From NCBI GenBank assembly GCA_937907585.1, contig CALCVH010000145.1:1-9950 (forward strand): a stretch of DNA of 9,950 nt, read 5' to 3'. The notes beneath the pieces were generated by a model that was not told the origin of the DNA, made no database searches, and saw nothing but the letters and a program-made list of their open reading frames with translations. Made by a program: the position numbers and the translations under genes. The DNA comes from an uncultured Bacillota bacterium. GTDB taxonomy: Bacteria; Bacillota_I; Bacilli_A; Izemoplasmatales; UBA1188. Shown here one piece after another: positions 1-7,183 of this stretch (within the stretch, counting starts at the first letter, position 1; each line of letters begins with the position of its first letter).

Positions 1-231
1 GTCTATAGTTTCTTCATTATTTTCTTCATATAAATAGAAACTATTTAGTACATATAATTCAATAAAATCATCAGTAGATATATAAAAACTTGATTTGTTA
101 TTGAATGAGAATATTAAGCTGTTTTCATATTTAAAGAAGGATGGTTCATTTTTGATTATAGTAAATACGACTCCACCATTTTTTAATATATTTAACGCAT
201 CTTTAACATTAAAACTATTTATATTATCCAT
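1..231 (-). CDS. Small protein of unknown function, C-terminus beyond the window
   Basis: An open frame of 77 codons runs without a stop from an ATG at 231-229 to the window edge. The start lies 1 nt after the TAA of the serine hydrolase gene (235-233), so the two are almost certainly co-transcribed and perhaps translationally coupled; no good separate ribosome binding site is visible. The visible protein begins MDNINSFNVKDALNILKNGG and continues with short beta-like stretches and an acidic, tyrosine-rich end (ELYVLNSFYLYEEN near residues 59-72). There is no signal peptide or membrane segment. The pattern 'F-x-x-x-x-A-L-x-x-L-K-x-G' followed by a late 'DD-x-x-x-L' and a Tyr/Glu-rich strand faintly recalls small DUF2829-type phage/bacterial proteins, but this is an impression of shape, not a recognised homology. 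Function unknown. That it is a real gene rests on the tight spacing and the uninterrupted frame. Confidence 0.65.
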   Translation of the reverse strand, partial: MDNINSFNVKDALNILKNGGVVFTIIKNEPSFFKYENSLIFSFNNKSSFYISTDDFIELYVLNSFYLYEENNEETID

Positions 232-232
232 A

Positions 233-1909
233 TTATTTATTGTTCTTTGGCTTGAGTTTTAATCTTAGATATGGGTATAAGAAATCAGTCAATTTATTTA
301 TGACATTTTCTTCACCAATTCTATTAGTAGTTTTTTCAATAAACTTTATTGTTTTTTCATCTTGAGTATATATTAGATTCTCTATGAAATTGATTCCTGG
401 ATTCTCTTTAAAATGAATCTCTATTTCATCTTTATTAATTACCTTAGATATCTTAATATATCTTACTGATGCGAATTCTAAGAATATAACTTTCAACAGA
501 ATATATGATTCACCACTATCCTCTCTTCTTAAATATCCTTTCACACTCACATCATATGTGTTTCCGTATAAAGATAGAACTTGTCTAGTATATGAATCAA
601 AATTGTAATATAAAGTATAGCTTTCTTTCTCTTCTTTAAATTTGATTGAATAATCTTTTTTATTCTCTTTTAAGCTGATGTATTTTAAACCTGTAGAATA
701 TTCATTTAAACACATTTGAATGATTATTGGTAAAACAGTAGTATCGTATCCTTGTTTATTCTTTCTTAATTCATATTTATTATTGAATAAAGGAGATAAT
801 ACTGTTAATAAAGAAGGATCGCTATATTCATTATTCCTTTCATAGTGAGGATATGTGATCATATCTAAAGTATTAAAGTACTTTTTAGCGATACTTAAAA
901 CATTGTTTGTATGGAAACAATCATTATTCGAACAACATAATGTCACAACATATCCAGTATTCTTATAAATAATAACGTCCTGATTAAATAGTCCATTTAG
1001 CTGAACTATTTTATCTTTTTCATTGGTCCAGATTTGATAGCCATAATCATAATCTTGACCTTTCATTCTAACTGGGTTTTGACTTGATGTCATCATGTTT
1101 ATCCATTTTTCACTTATTATACGCTTATTATTGTATACGCCATTATTTTGTATAAGAAGTCCAAACTTGGCCATATCAATAGGTGATAGATATATTCCCC
1201 ATCCACCTTTTTCTATTCCTTCAGGTGATTTTTCAAATATATAATCATCTATTCCTAAAGGATTAAATAATTTAGTCCTTAGATATTCTTCAGCAGTAGA
1301 ACCAGAAAGTTTATCTATTAGCGCACTTAATATATATGAATTTAAAGAATTGTAGTCAAAACCTTGTCCGATCTTAAATTTATTTCCATCATTAAAGAAG
1401 TCTTTAATCCACTCTTTTGAAACTGCACTAGATGCTTCATTGAATTTAGACCCTGTTGACATTGTTAGCAAATGTTTTACAGTGATTTTTGTGCTATTTA
1501 AGTTAACAGGAATAGAACGTGGATAGAATATCTTATATACTTTATCAGTTAATTTTATTTTCTTTTCATCATATAATAATCCTATTCCTAGACCAATAAT
1601 ACTTTTAGTTAAACTAAAACAATAATTGAATGAATTAATATCATATGGTTCTTTAGCGTATGAATAAACGAGTACTCCATTATGATGAACTAATAATCTA
1701 TTTAGATGAACACTTTCATCAAATTCGCATTCACTAATAAATGAATCATATTTTTCATCTAGTCCATCATCAAAAACATCTAATTCTTCTAATTTAGATT
1801 TAACTCTAAATTTTTCAGGCATAGGTTCTACAATTGGTTTAGTGACAGTCTTGTCTTTTGTGATAGATAAAATAAGTTTTAGTATATTGAAATTTAGTAG
1901 CGCTGACAT
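233..1909 (-). CDS. Serine hydrolase, class C beta-lactamase / 6-aminohexanoate-dimer hydrolase fold, with long C-terminal extension
   Basis: The 558-residue protein has the penicillin-binding/beta-lactamase (PF00144-type) layout. The nucleophile motif S-x-x-K is SLTK (Ser99, Lys102), the second motif is Y-N-S at Tyr186 within FDYNSLNSY, and the conserved GGWGIYLSPIDMAKFG block lies at about 235-250. The NGLFNQ stretch (305-310) sits where the third motif of the family falls. Family members hydrolyse amides or esters such as D-amino peptides, 6-aminohexanoate oligomers and carboxylesters; the substrate here cannot be read from sequence. The catalytic domain ends near residue 340. The remaining ~215 residues are a beta-rich extension I do not recognise. 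No signal peptide or lipobox is visible, so it is probably cytoplasmic or non-classically located. The frame stays open to a TTG at 1921, but the GGAGG at 1919-1915 lies between that TTG and the ATG at 1909, which fixes the ATG as start. It is divergent from the glucosidase unit. Confidence 0.9.
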   Translation of the reverse strand: MSALLNFNILKLILSITKDKTVTKPIVEPMPEKFRVKSKLEELDVFDDGLDEKYDSFISECEFDESVHLNRLLVHHNGVLVYSYAKEPYDINSFNYCFSLTKSIIGLGIGLLYDEKKIKLTDKVYKIFYPRSIPVNLNSTKITVKHLLTMSTGSKFNEASSAVSKEWIKDFFNDGNKFKIGQGFDYNSLNSYILSALIDKLSGSTAEEYLRTKLFNPLGIDDYIFEKSPEGIEKGGWGIYLSPIDMAKFGLLIQNNGVYNNKRIISEKWINMMTSSQNPVRMKGQDYDYGYQIWTNEKDKIVQLNGLFNQDVIIYKNTGYVVTLCCSNNDCFHTNNVLSIAKKYFNTLDMITYPHYERNNEYSDPSLLTVLSPLFNNKYELRKNKQGYDTTVLPIIIQMCLNEYSTGLKYISLKENKKDYSIKFKEEKESYTLYYNFDSYTRQVLSLYGNTYDVSVKGYLRREDSGESYILLKVIFLEFASVRYIKISKVINKDEIEIHFKENPGINFIENLIYTQDEKTIKFIEKTTNRIGEENVINKLTDFLYPYLRLKLKPKNNK

Positions 1910-1914
1910 AAAAA

Positions 1915-1919
1915 CCTCC
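1915..1919 (-). promoter_or_regulatory. Ribosome binding site GGAGG that decides the serine hydrolase start
   Basis: On the minus strand the sequence reads TTGGAGGTTTTTATG. The perfect GGAGG sits 5 nt before the ATG at 1909-1907 and would lie inside the coding sequence if the upstream TTG (1921) were used, so the ATG is the better start. Confidence 0.85.
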
Positions 1920-1925
1920 AAGTTA

Positions 1926-1954
1926 ATTATATAACAACTTGAATTTGTTTATAA
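1926..1954 (-). promoter_or_regulatory. Putative promoter of the serine hydrolase
   Basis: Reading leftwards, a perfect TATAAT (1931-1926) lies about 17 nt before the ATG. The best -35 candidates (TTTATA or TTATAA, near 1954-1949) lie inside the palindrome at 1942-1961 and match TTGACA poorly. The predicted RNA start falls almost on the ribosome binding site, giving a very short leader. Confidence 0.5.
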
Positions 1955-1961
1955 ACAAATT
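1942..1961. promoter_or_regulatory. Perfect 20-bp palindrome between divergent genes, operator candidate
   Basis: AATTTGTTTATAAACAAATT is a perfect inverted repeat with no spacer. It lies between two opposed TATAAT boxes (1931-1926 on minus, 1974-1979 on plus) and covers the -35 area of both, where one dimeric repressor or activator could control both directions. A 13-of-16 match to its core recurs inside the promoter at 9882-9910. The regulator is not in the window and the base pattern does not identify its family. Being very AT-rich, it could also be a chance palindrome. Confidence 0.55.
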
Positions 1962-1979
1962 ATCAAATTTTTGTATAAT
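1951..1979 (+). promoter_or_regulatory. Putative promoter of the glucosidase-exoA-lipoprotein unit
   Basis: TATAAT at 1974-1979 lies in TTGTATAATA (1971-1980). At the usual 17-nt distance the -35 position (1951-1956, ATAAAC) is poor and falls inside the palindrome. The start of the RNA would be near 1986, directly before the AGAAGGTGAT ribosome binding site (1986-1995). The same ten bases TTGTATAATA occur before nagA at nearly the same distance from its ATG. Confidence 0.55.
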
Positions 1980-2001
1980 ATAAATAGAAGGTGATTTTAA
2001 A

Positions 2002-4116
2002 TTGAAAACAGATTGGTATAAAACATCGTTTATATATCAGATATACCCATTTAGCTTTAAAGATTCAAATAATGATGGTGTAGGTGATATTGAAGGAATC
2101 ATATCTAAATTAGATTATATTAAAGATTTAGGAATAGATGCGATATGGTTTAGTCCATTATATGATTCACCTAATCACGATTATGGATATGACATTAGAG
2201 ATTATAAAAAAATATCTCCTCTTTTTGGCACGATGGATGATTTTAAAAGGCTAATAGAAGAATGTCATAATAGAAATATTAAAGTAATAATGGATATGGT
2301 GATAAACCATACATCAAGTGAACATAAGTGGTTTAAAGAAGCTATTAAGAATCCAAAATCTAAATATAGAGATTATTATATTTTTAGAAAAGGCATAAGA
2401 ACAAGATCTGGTAAGCTTAAACCTCCAACTAATTATCAGTCATCATTTACTGGCTCAGCTTGGGAAAATGTAGAAGGTACGGATGATTTTTATCTTCATA
2501 TCTTTAATAAATATCAACCTGATTTAAATTTTGAAAACGAAGAATTAAGAAATGAAATAACAGATATATTCAATTATTATTTTGAACTTGGAGTAGATGG
2601 ATTTAGACTTGATGTCTTTAACCTCTACAGCAAGCTTTATCCATTTAAAAATGATAATAGAATAATAGCGTTTCCAAGAGGAGGCAAATTCTTTATAGAT
2701 GGTCCAAGAATTCACGAATTTTTAAAAGAATTTAACTCTAAATCATTTAGTAAATATGACTCATTTATCGTAGGTGAATCATATACACCAAATGAAGATG
2801 ATTTATTAAAATATATTGATAAAAGAGAAAATGAACTAGATGCGATATTCGATTTTTCAATCAATAAATCAGATTCACTTCTTGGACTTAAATATTTGCC
2901 TAAAAGATTTAATTTAAAACAGTTTAAGAAAGGATTATTTAAAGGTCAAACTAGAGATACTAACTACTACTGGAATACGCTAGTACTTGAAAACCACGAC
3001 CTACCTAGGTCTATATCAAGCTTTGGATTAGATCAAAACGTAAGTAGATATATTAGATCGACATTCTTATCTACAATAGTATTTTTAGGTCTTGGGACTG
3101 TGTTCATTTATCAGGGAGAAGAAATTGGGATGACCAACATGGATAAAACCCCTCTTAATGAATTTAAAGATCCAACCACACATATGGTTTATAATCTCAT
3201 GCGCAAGCTTCATTTTTCTAATAAAAAAGCACTTAAATTAATTAATATTGGCGCTAGAGATCACGCAAGAACCCCAATGAGTTTTAATGATAAAGCTAAC
3301 GCTGGATTTAATGAATCGCATATCACTTGGATGAAAGTATGTGATAACTATAAAGAAGTAAATGTTGAAAAAGATTTATCATCTAATAAATCTATATATA
3401 GGTTTTACCAGTATCTAATCAATCTTAAAAAGAATAGTCAAACATTAACATTTGGTTTAACTAAAGAATATAGTCATTCAAATAATAAGGTTATCGCATA
3501 TACTAGATCTAAAGATAATGAAACATATTTAATTATAGGTAATTTCTCAAACAAAAGAATAAAATATCATATTCCAAAAAAACTAAGAGATATTAACTTC
3601 GAATTAGTTTTTGATAATTATGATAAAATAAATAAAAGCGATAATTATTTAATATTAGATAAATATGAGGCTTTAGTTCTTATGGATAAGAAAGATATCA
3701 AAAAAGAATATAGTTATGGTGCACTTCTATATAAGGTAGATAATGGTAAGATACTATATTTAATTGAACATATGACTTTAGGACATACATCTATTCCAAA
3801 AGGACATATAGAAGAAAATGAAACTATACTAGAATGTGTAAAAAGAGAAATTAAAGAAGAACTAAATTTAGATATCGAAGTTGATATGACTAGATCGCAT
3901 AAAATCACATATTCACCTAGTGATGGTATTATTAAGGATGTTGTATTCTATACCGCAAAACCAACTAGCGATAATATAATCACACAAAAAGAGGAAGTAT
4001 TAGATTATGAGTGGGTTGAATTAGATGAATGTTTAAAGAAAATAACTCATGATTCTGATAAAGAAGTGATTATGGATCTGTCAAAATATATAATGGAAAA
4101 GGAAAATATTGTATGA
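2002..4116 (+). CDS. Oligo-1,6-glucosidase (GH13) fused to a C-terminal Nudix hydrolase
   Basis: The 704-residue protein has two domains. Residues 1 to ~560 are a complete GH13 alpha-glucosidase: calcium-site loop DSNNDGVGD (21-29), region I DMVINH (98-103), region V QPDLN (172-176), nucleophile Asp204 in GFRLDV, acid/base Glu259 in VGES, and stabiliser Asp333 in ENHD. Val205 directly after the nucleophile is the residue seen in isomaltose-type (alpha-1,6) enzymes rather than maltases, so oligo-1,6-glucosidase activity is inferred. The glucosidase C-terminal beta domain ends at KYEALVLM (554-561). Residues ~566-700 form a Nudix domain with the box G601-x5-E607-x7-R615-E616-I-x-E619-E620; the usual late Gly of the box is Asn622. 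PKGHIE (599-604) resembles diadenosine tetraphosphate (Ap4A) hydrolases. Typical GH13 glucosidases are ~555 residues, so the tail is extra. The start is TTG with AGAAGGTGAT 6-15 nt upstream. No signal peptide: cytoplasmic. First gene of a three-gene unit. Confidence 0.93.
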   Translation: MKTDWYKTSFIYQIYPFSFKDSNNDGVGDIEGIISKLDYIKDLGIDAIWFSPLYDSPNHDYGYDIRDYKKISPLFGTMDDFKRLIEECHNRNIKVIMDMVINHTSSEHKWFKEAIKNPKSKYRDYYIFRKGIRTRSGKLKPPTNYQSSFTGSAWENVEGTDDFYLHIFNKYQPDLNFENEELRNEITDIFNYYFELGVDGFRLDVFNLYSKLYPFKNDNRIIAFPRGGKFFIDGPRIHEFLKEFNSKSFSKYDSFIVGESYTPNEDDLLKYIDKRENELDAIFDFSINKSDSLLGLKYLPKRFNLKQFKKGLFKGQTRDTNYYWNTLVLENHDLPRSISSFGLDQNVSRYIRSTFLSTIVFLGLGTVFIYQGEEIGMTNMDKTPLNEFKDPTTHMVYNLMRKLHFSNKKALKLINIGARDHARTPMSFNDKANAGFNESHITWMKVCDNYKEVNVEKDLSSNKSIYRFYQYLINLKKNSQTLTFGLTKEYSHSNNKVIAYTRSKDNETYLIIGNFSNKRIKYHIPKKLRDINFELVFDNYDKINKSDNYLILDKYEALVLMDKKDIKKEYSYGALLYKVDNGKILYLIEHMTLGHTSIPKGHIEENETILECVKREIKEELNLDIEVDMTRSHKITYSPSDGIIKDVVFYTAKPTSDNIITQKEEVLDYEWVELDECLKKITHDSDKEVIMDLSKYIMEKENIV

Positions 4117-4862
4117 AATTAATGAGTTTCAACGTTAATGGATTAAGAGCGTGTATCAATAAAGGATTCTATGACTTTCTAAAAAAAGAAGATCCTGATA
4201 TTTTAGGCATACAAGAAACTAAGATGCAGGAAGGTCAAGCGGTTATTGACAATATGGGATACTATACTTATATGAATAGCGCAATTAAAAAAGGCTATTC
4301 AGGTACTATGGTATTTACTAAAAAGAAACCATTATCAGTTCATTATGGATTAACTAGTGGAAGTCATAATGATGAAGGTAGAACCATCACTTTAGAATAT
4401 GAAGATTTTTATTATGTAACTTTATATACTCCAAATTCAAAAGATGGATTACTTAGAATTCCATATAGAATGGAATTTGAAGATGCGTTAAGAGAATATC
4501 TTTTAGAACTCAAAAAAAATAAACACGTTATTTTATGTGGAGATCTTAACGTTGCGCATAATGAAATAGATTTAACTAATCCAGAAACACATCATTTTGA
4601 TGCGGGTTTCTCAGATGAAGAAAGAAATAAATTTAGCGAATTATTAAACGCTGGTTTTGTGGATACATTTAGAGAACTATATCCAGATGTAGTTAAATAC
4701 TCTTGGTGGAGCTATAGAGCGTTATCAAGAGTAAGAAATATTGGCTGGAGAATCGACTATTTTGTAGTTGATAAAGAATTTATGCCTAGAGTAAAAGATT
4801 CTTTAATTCTAAATGATATCGAAGGATCTGACCACTGTCCAGTAGCGTTAATAATCGAATAG
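4113..4862 (+). CDS. exoA: Exodeoxyribonuclease III / ExoA-type AP endonuclease
   Basis: The 249-residue protein is a standard-length member of the Mg-dependent endonuclease/exonuclease/phosphatase family that cuts DNA 5' of abasic sites and removes 3' blocking groups in base excision repair. Key residues are all visible: Asn7 in SFNVNGLRA, the metal ligand Glu35 in IQETK, Tyr105 in LYTPNS, Asp144 and Asn146 in GDLNVAH, the SWWSYR stretch (197-202), Asp215 in GWRIDYF, and the catalytic Asp240-His241 pair in SDHCPV. Its ATG overlaps the TGA of the glucosidase-Nudix gene (ATGA at 4113-4116), and an AAAGG lies about 10 nt upstream, so translation is probably coupled. Co-transcription with a glucosidase looks like gene packing rather than a shared pathway, although a Nudix domain and a repair nuclease both deal with damaged or unwanted nucleotides. 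Nothing is missing or truncated. Confidence 0.97.
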   Translation: MKLMSFNVNGLRACINKGFYDFLKKEDPDILGIQETKMQEGQAVIDNMGYYTYMNSAIKKGYSGTMVFTKKKPLSVHYGLTSGSHNDEGRTITLEYEDFYYVTLYTPNSKDGLLRIPYRMEFEDALREYLLELKKNKHVILCGDLNVAHNEIDLTNPETHHFDAGFSDEERNKFSELLNAGFVDTFRELYPDVVKYSWWSYRALSRVRNIGWRIDYFVVDKEFMPRVKDSLILNDIEGSDHCPVALIIE

Positions 4863-4867
4863 GTGAT
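4861..4867 (+). promoter_or_regulatory. Ribosome binding site AGGTGAT that decides the lipoprotein start
   Basis: AGGTGAT begins inside the exoA TAG stop (4860-4862) and lies 4 nt before the ATG at 4872. The in-frame GTG at 4863 and ATG at 4866 fall within this site, so ATG 4872, which gives the classic M-K-K start of a signal peptide, is the likely start. Confidence 0.8.
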
Positions 4868-4871
4868 GACT

Positions 4872-7088
4872 ATGAAAAAAATATTAATTCTAACATTAAT
4901 CTTATTATTATCATTCTCACTTACAGGCTGTTCTATGCTTAACGATCTTTTAAATGGTTTAACTGTAGAACAAAATACAACATCTACTAAAAAGGACGAA
5001 ACTACTAATAAAACTAATAAAAGTGAAATAGATAATATAACTAAAGAAAAAGATACGACATCTATTAATGATTTAAATAAATTATCTACTCCAACAGTAA
5101 GTATTGATGAGGATGGATTATTAACTATAGAAAGCGTATCTAACGCAACTAGTTACACCATAGTTGTAACATCTCAAGGAAGTGAAAAAGAATATATATT
5201 AACTAATGATTTAACTTTTGAACTTAAAGAAAATGAATCAGCGGTAGTAAAAGCTAACGGCGATAACGTTAATTATTCTGATTCTTCTTGGAGCGAAAGA
5301 GTATCATACGTAATATCTAAATTAAGCGCACCAATATTAACAGAAAATTATGGCGATTATACTTGGAGCGCTATTGATGGCGCAATAAGTTATACAGTTA
5401 ATATTGATGGTGTAGAAGAAGAATATTTAGAAGTTAGTACAGTTAGATTAAATATCGACAGCAAAATTAAAGTTAAAGCTAACGCATCTAATAGCGCTTA
5501 TAGTAGCGATTATTCTGAAGAATTACAATTAAAAGTACATCTTATTACTGTAACTGTATCTATTGATAATGAAGGATACGCTACATTTACTGGCGATGGA
5601 TATTCAACACACTATCAGTTCTATCTAGATTCTGATTCAGAAGATTTAAAGATTATTGAGGGTAACACTTTAAGAGTCGAAAATGGTAGAACGATAAGAG
5701 CTAGAGCTTTATATCGCTATAAAGATAATTCATATACAATCATTTCTGATTGGAGTGAACCAGTTAAAAGTGTTTGGGAAATAGAAGATAGCGGTAAATT
5801 ACAAGCTCCAAATGTAGTGCTTGAATATGGGTCAATCAGTTGGGAGAGAATAGAAAACGCTCAGAGTTATGAATATAAATATGGTGAATCTGGTGAAGTA
5901 CGTACAACATTATCTACATCAATAACTGCGTATGAATACCAAGAACCACTATATATCAGATCTCGTGGATTTATGGGTTTTTATGAAGATAGTGATTGGG
6001 CTGGTCCATATTACTATCAATATCTTCATGCGCCACAAGTAAGAATCTATAATAATATAGCTTCATGGAATGAGATTGAAGGCGCTGAATATTATGAATA
6101 TACGATCGATTCAACTAATACATTCATTACTACATCTAGAGAAGTTGAAATTGGTGTATCATCATCAATTCAAGTTAAAGCTTGTAGTAAATACTATATA
6201 GATTCTAAGAATAGTACAGTTGATTATAACTATGGAAACGTATCTATACTAACTAGAACTGAAATAGATAAGATGTCTTCAACAGGATATAAAACAATTT
6301 TAGGCAATATGGCTAATGGCGCTAATATTGTTGCAGTATATAATGAACTAGAAAATAGTATGTATGATTTCTATAAGGATGGAGTAGACGTAATAAACGA
6401 TGAAGCAATTGTTAAAATTGATTATAGAACTCACTTTGTAACTGATGATGAAGCTAAACTAATATATGAAGCGTTCGTAAATGATCACCCATTCTATTTT
6501 TGGTTATCTCATCAATATTCATATGGTTCATTCTTATCTTTATTTGTTGATAGTTCATTTAATGAATTAAGCAAGAGAAGAGAATATGAAACTATAGTTA
6601 TTAATCAGATAGATTCATATAAGGAAATTATAGAAAAGGAATCATCAGAATACGACATTATTAAAAAGATTCATGACATAATGATTAATGATATGTATTA
6701 TGCATATGATAGCGAAGGCGTTCCATCAAGCACTATTGAATCACATTCAATACTTGGATTAATGTATGATGGATATGGAGTTTGTGAATCATACGCTCAA
6801 TGTTTTACATTATTATGTTCTTTATTTGAAATAGACGAAATAGAAGTTACTGGTATAGGAAATGGTGGAGCGCACGCGTGGAACATGGTTAAGCTAGATG
6901 AAAAATACTATTTAATCGATGTTACATGGGATGATGAAGATAAATTTGGATATAGGCCTAGATATGATTTCTTCATTAGAACTAATAATGAAATAGTAAA
7001 CGAAAATAATGAATCATTCGCTAACACTCATACCGCAACTGTCAAGTTTGAATACCCAGTAGTTTCAACTACTACATATCAAGAATAA
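4872..7088 (+). CDS. Surface lipoprotein with fibronectin-III-like repeats and C-terminal transglutaminase-like domain
   Basis: The 738-residue protein starts MKKILILTLILLLSFSLTGC, a signal peptide ending in lipobox LTGC with the lipidated Cys20, so it should be anchored on the outer face of the membrane. A Ser/Thr/Lys-rich linker (~21-70) follows. Then come about five similar modules of ~70-80 residues (roughly 71-150, 151-224, 225-304, 310-385, 386-457). Several share 'L-x-A/T-P-x-V', 'W or I then A/Y-x-Y' and 'S-x-x-W/Y-S' patterns typical of fibronectin III-like beta sandwiches. The C-terminal part carries a transglutaminase/cysteine-protease-like core: Cys638 in YGVCESYAQ, His668 in GGAHAWNMV and Asp683 in LIDVTWDD. 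Such domains act as peptidases or cross-linkers on surface or cell-wall peptides; the substrate is unknown. It begins 9 nt after exoA and is the last gene before the terminator at 7130-7181. A binding or cell-wall role is inference. Confidence 0.88.
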   Translation: MKKILILTLILLLSFSLTGCSMLNDLLNGLTVEQNTTSTKKDETTNKTNKSEIDNITKEKDTTSINDLNKLSTPTVSIDEDGLLTIESVSNATSYTIVVTSQGSEKEYILTNDLTFELKENESAVVKANGDNVNYSDSSWSERVSYVISKLSAPILTENYGDYTWSAIDGAISYTVNIDGVEEEYLEVSTVRLNIDSKIKVKANASNSAYSSDYSEELQLKVHLITVTVSIDNEGYATFTGDGYSTHYQFYLDSDSEDLKIIEGNTLRVENGRTIRARALYRYKDNSYTIISDWSEPVKSVWEIEDSGKLQAPNVVLEYGSISWERIENAQSYEYKYGESGEVRTTLSTSITAYEYQEPLYIRSRGFMGFYEDSDWAGPYYYQYLHAPQVRIYNNIASWNEIEGAEYYEYTIDSTNTFITTSREVEIGVSSSIQVKACSKYYIDSKNSTVDYNYGNVSILTRTEIDKMSSTGYKTILGNMANGANIVAVYNELENSMYDFYKDGVDVINDEAIVKIDYRTHFVTDDEAKLIYEAFVNDHPFYFWLSHQYSYGSFLSLFVDSSFNELSKRREYETIVINQIDSYKEIIEKESSEYDIIKKIHDIMINDMYYAYDSEGVPSSTIESHSILGLMYDGYGVCESYAQCFTLLCSLFEIDEIEVTGIGNGGAHAWNMVKLDEKYYLIDVTWDDEDKFGYRPRYDFFIRTNNEIVNENNESFANTHTATVKFEYPVVSTTTYQE

Positions 7089-7129
7089 TAGATATAAGTT
7101 TGTTGTTTGTTGACGACAATATTTAGGAT

Positions 7130-7181
7130 AAAACCTCTTTCGATTTATTGGTTGTATAATAAAATCGAATAGAGGTTTTTT
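7130..7181 (+). terminator. Intrinsic terminator after the lipoprotein gene, overlapping nagA control signals
   Basis: The left arm 7130-7146 pairs with the right arm 7162-7179 over about 17 bp, with one bulged T at 7170, around a 15-nt loop (7147-7161). Six T's follow the AGAGG (7176-7181), some of them paired. It should end transcripts coming from the glucosidase unit. The loop contains the TATAAT of the next promoter and the right arm contains the AGAGG ribosome binding site of nagA. Confidence 0.8.
7152..7161 (+). promoter_or_regulatory. Putative -10 region of the nagA promoter
   Basis: TTGTATAATA contains TATAAT at 7155-7160, 23 nt before the nagA ATG, and is identical to the -10 region before the glucosidase gene. 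No convincing -35 lies at 16-18 nt. RNA would start near 7167, inside the right arm of the terminator, leaving a leader of about 17 nt that cannot form the hairpin. AGAGG (7171-7175) then lies 8 nt before the ATG. Confidence 0.55.
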
Positions 7182-7183
7182 AT

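Noticed and set aside
1910..1921. TTG at 1921 as start of the serine hydrolase
   Set aside because: The GGAGG ribosome site would then lie inside the coding sequence; the ATG at 1909 is correctly spaced.
3714..3908. 64-codon open frame on the minus strand inside the glucosidase-Nudix gene
   Set aside because: It lies fully antisense to the well-supported Nudix domain, and its Ser/Ile-rich translation has no family features.
4863..4871. GTG 4863 or ATG 4866 as start of the lipoprotein
   Set aside because: Both overlap the AGGTGAT ribosome site; ATG 4872 has proper spacing and gives a normal signal peptide start.
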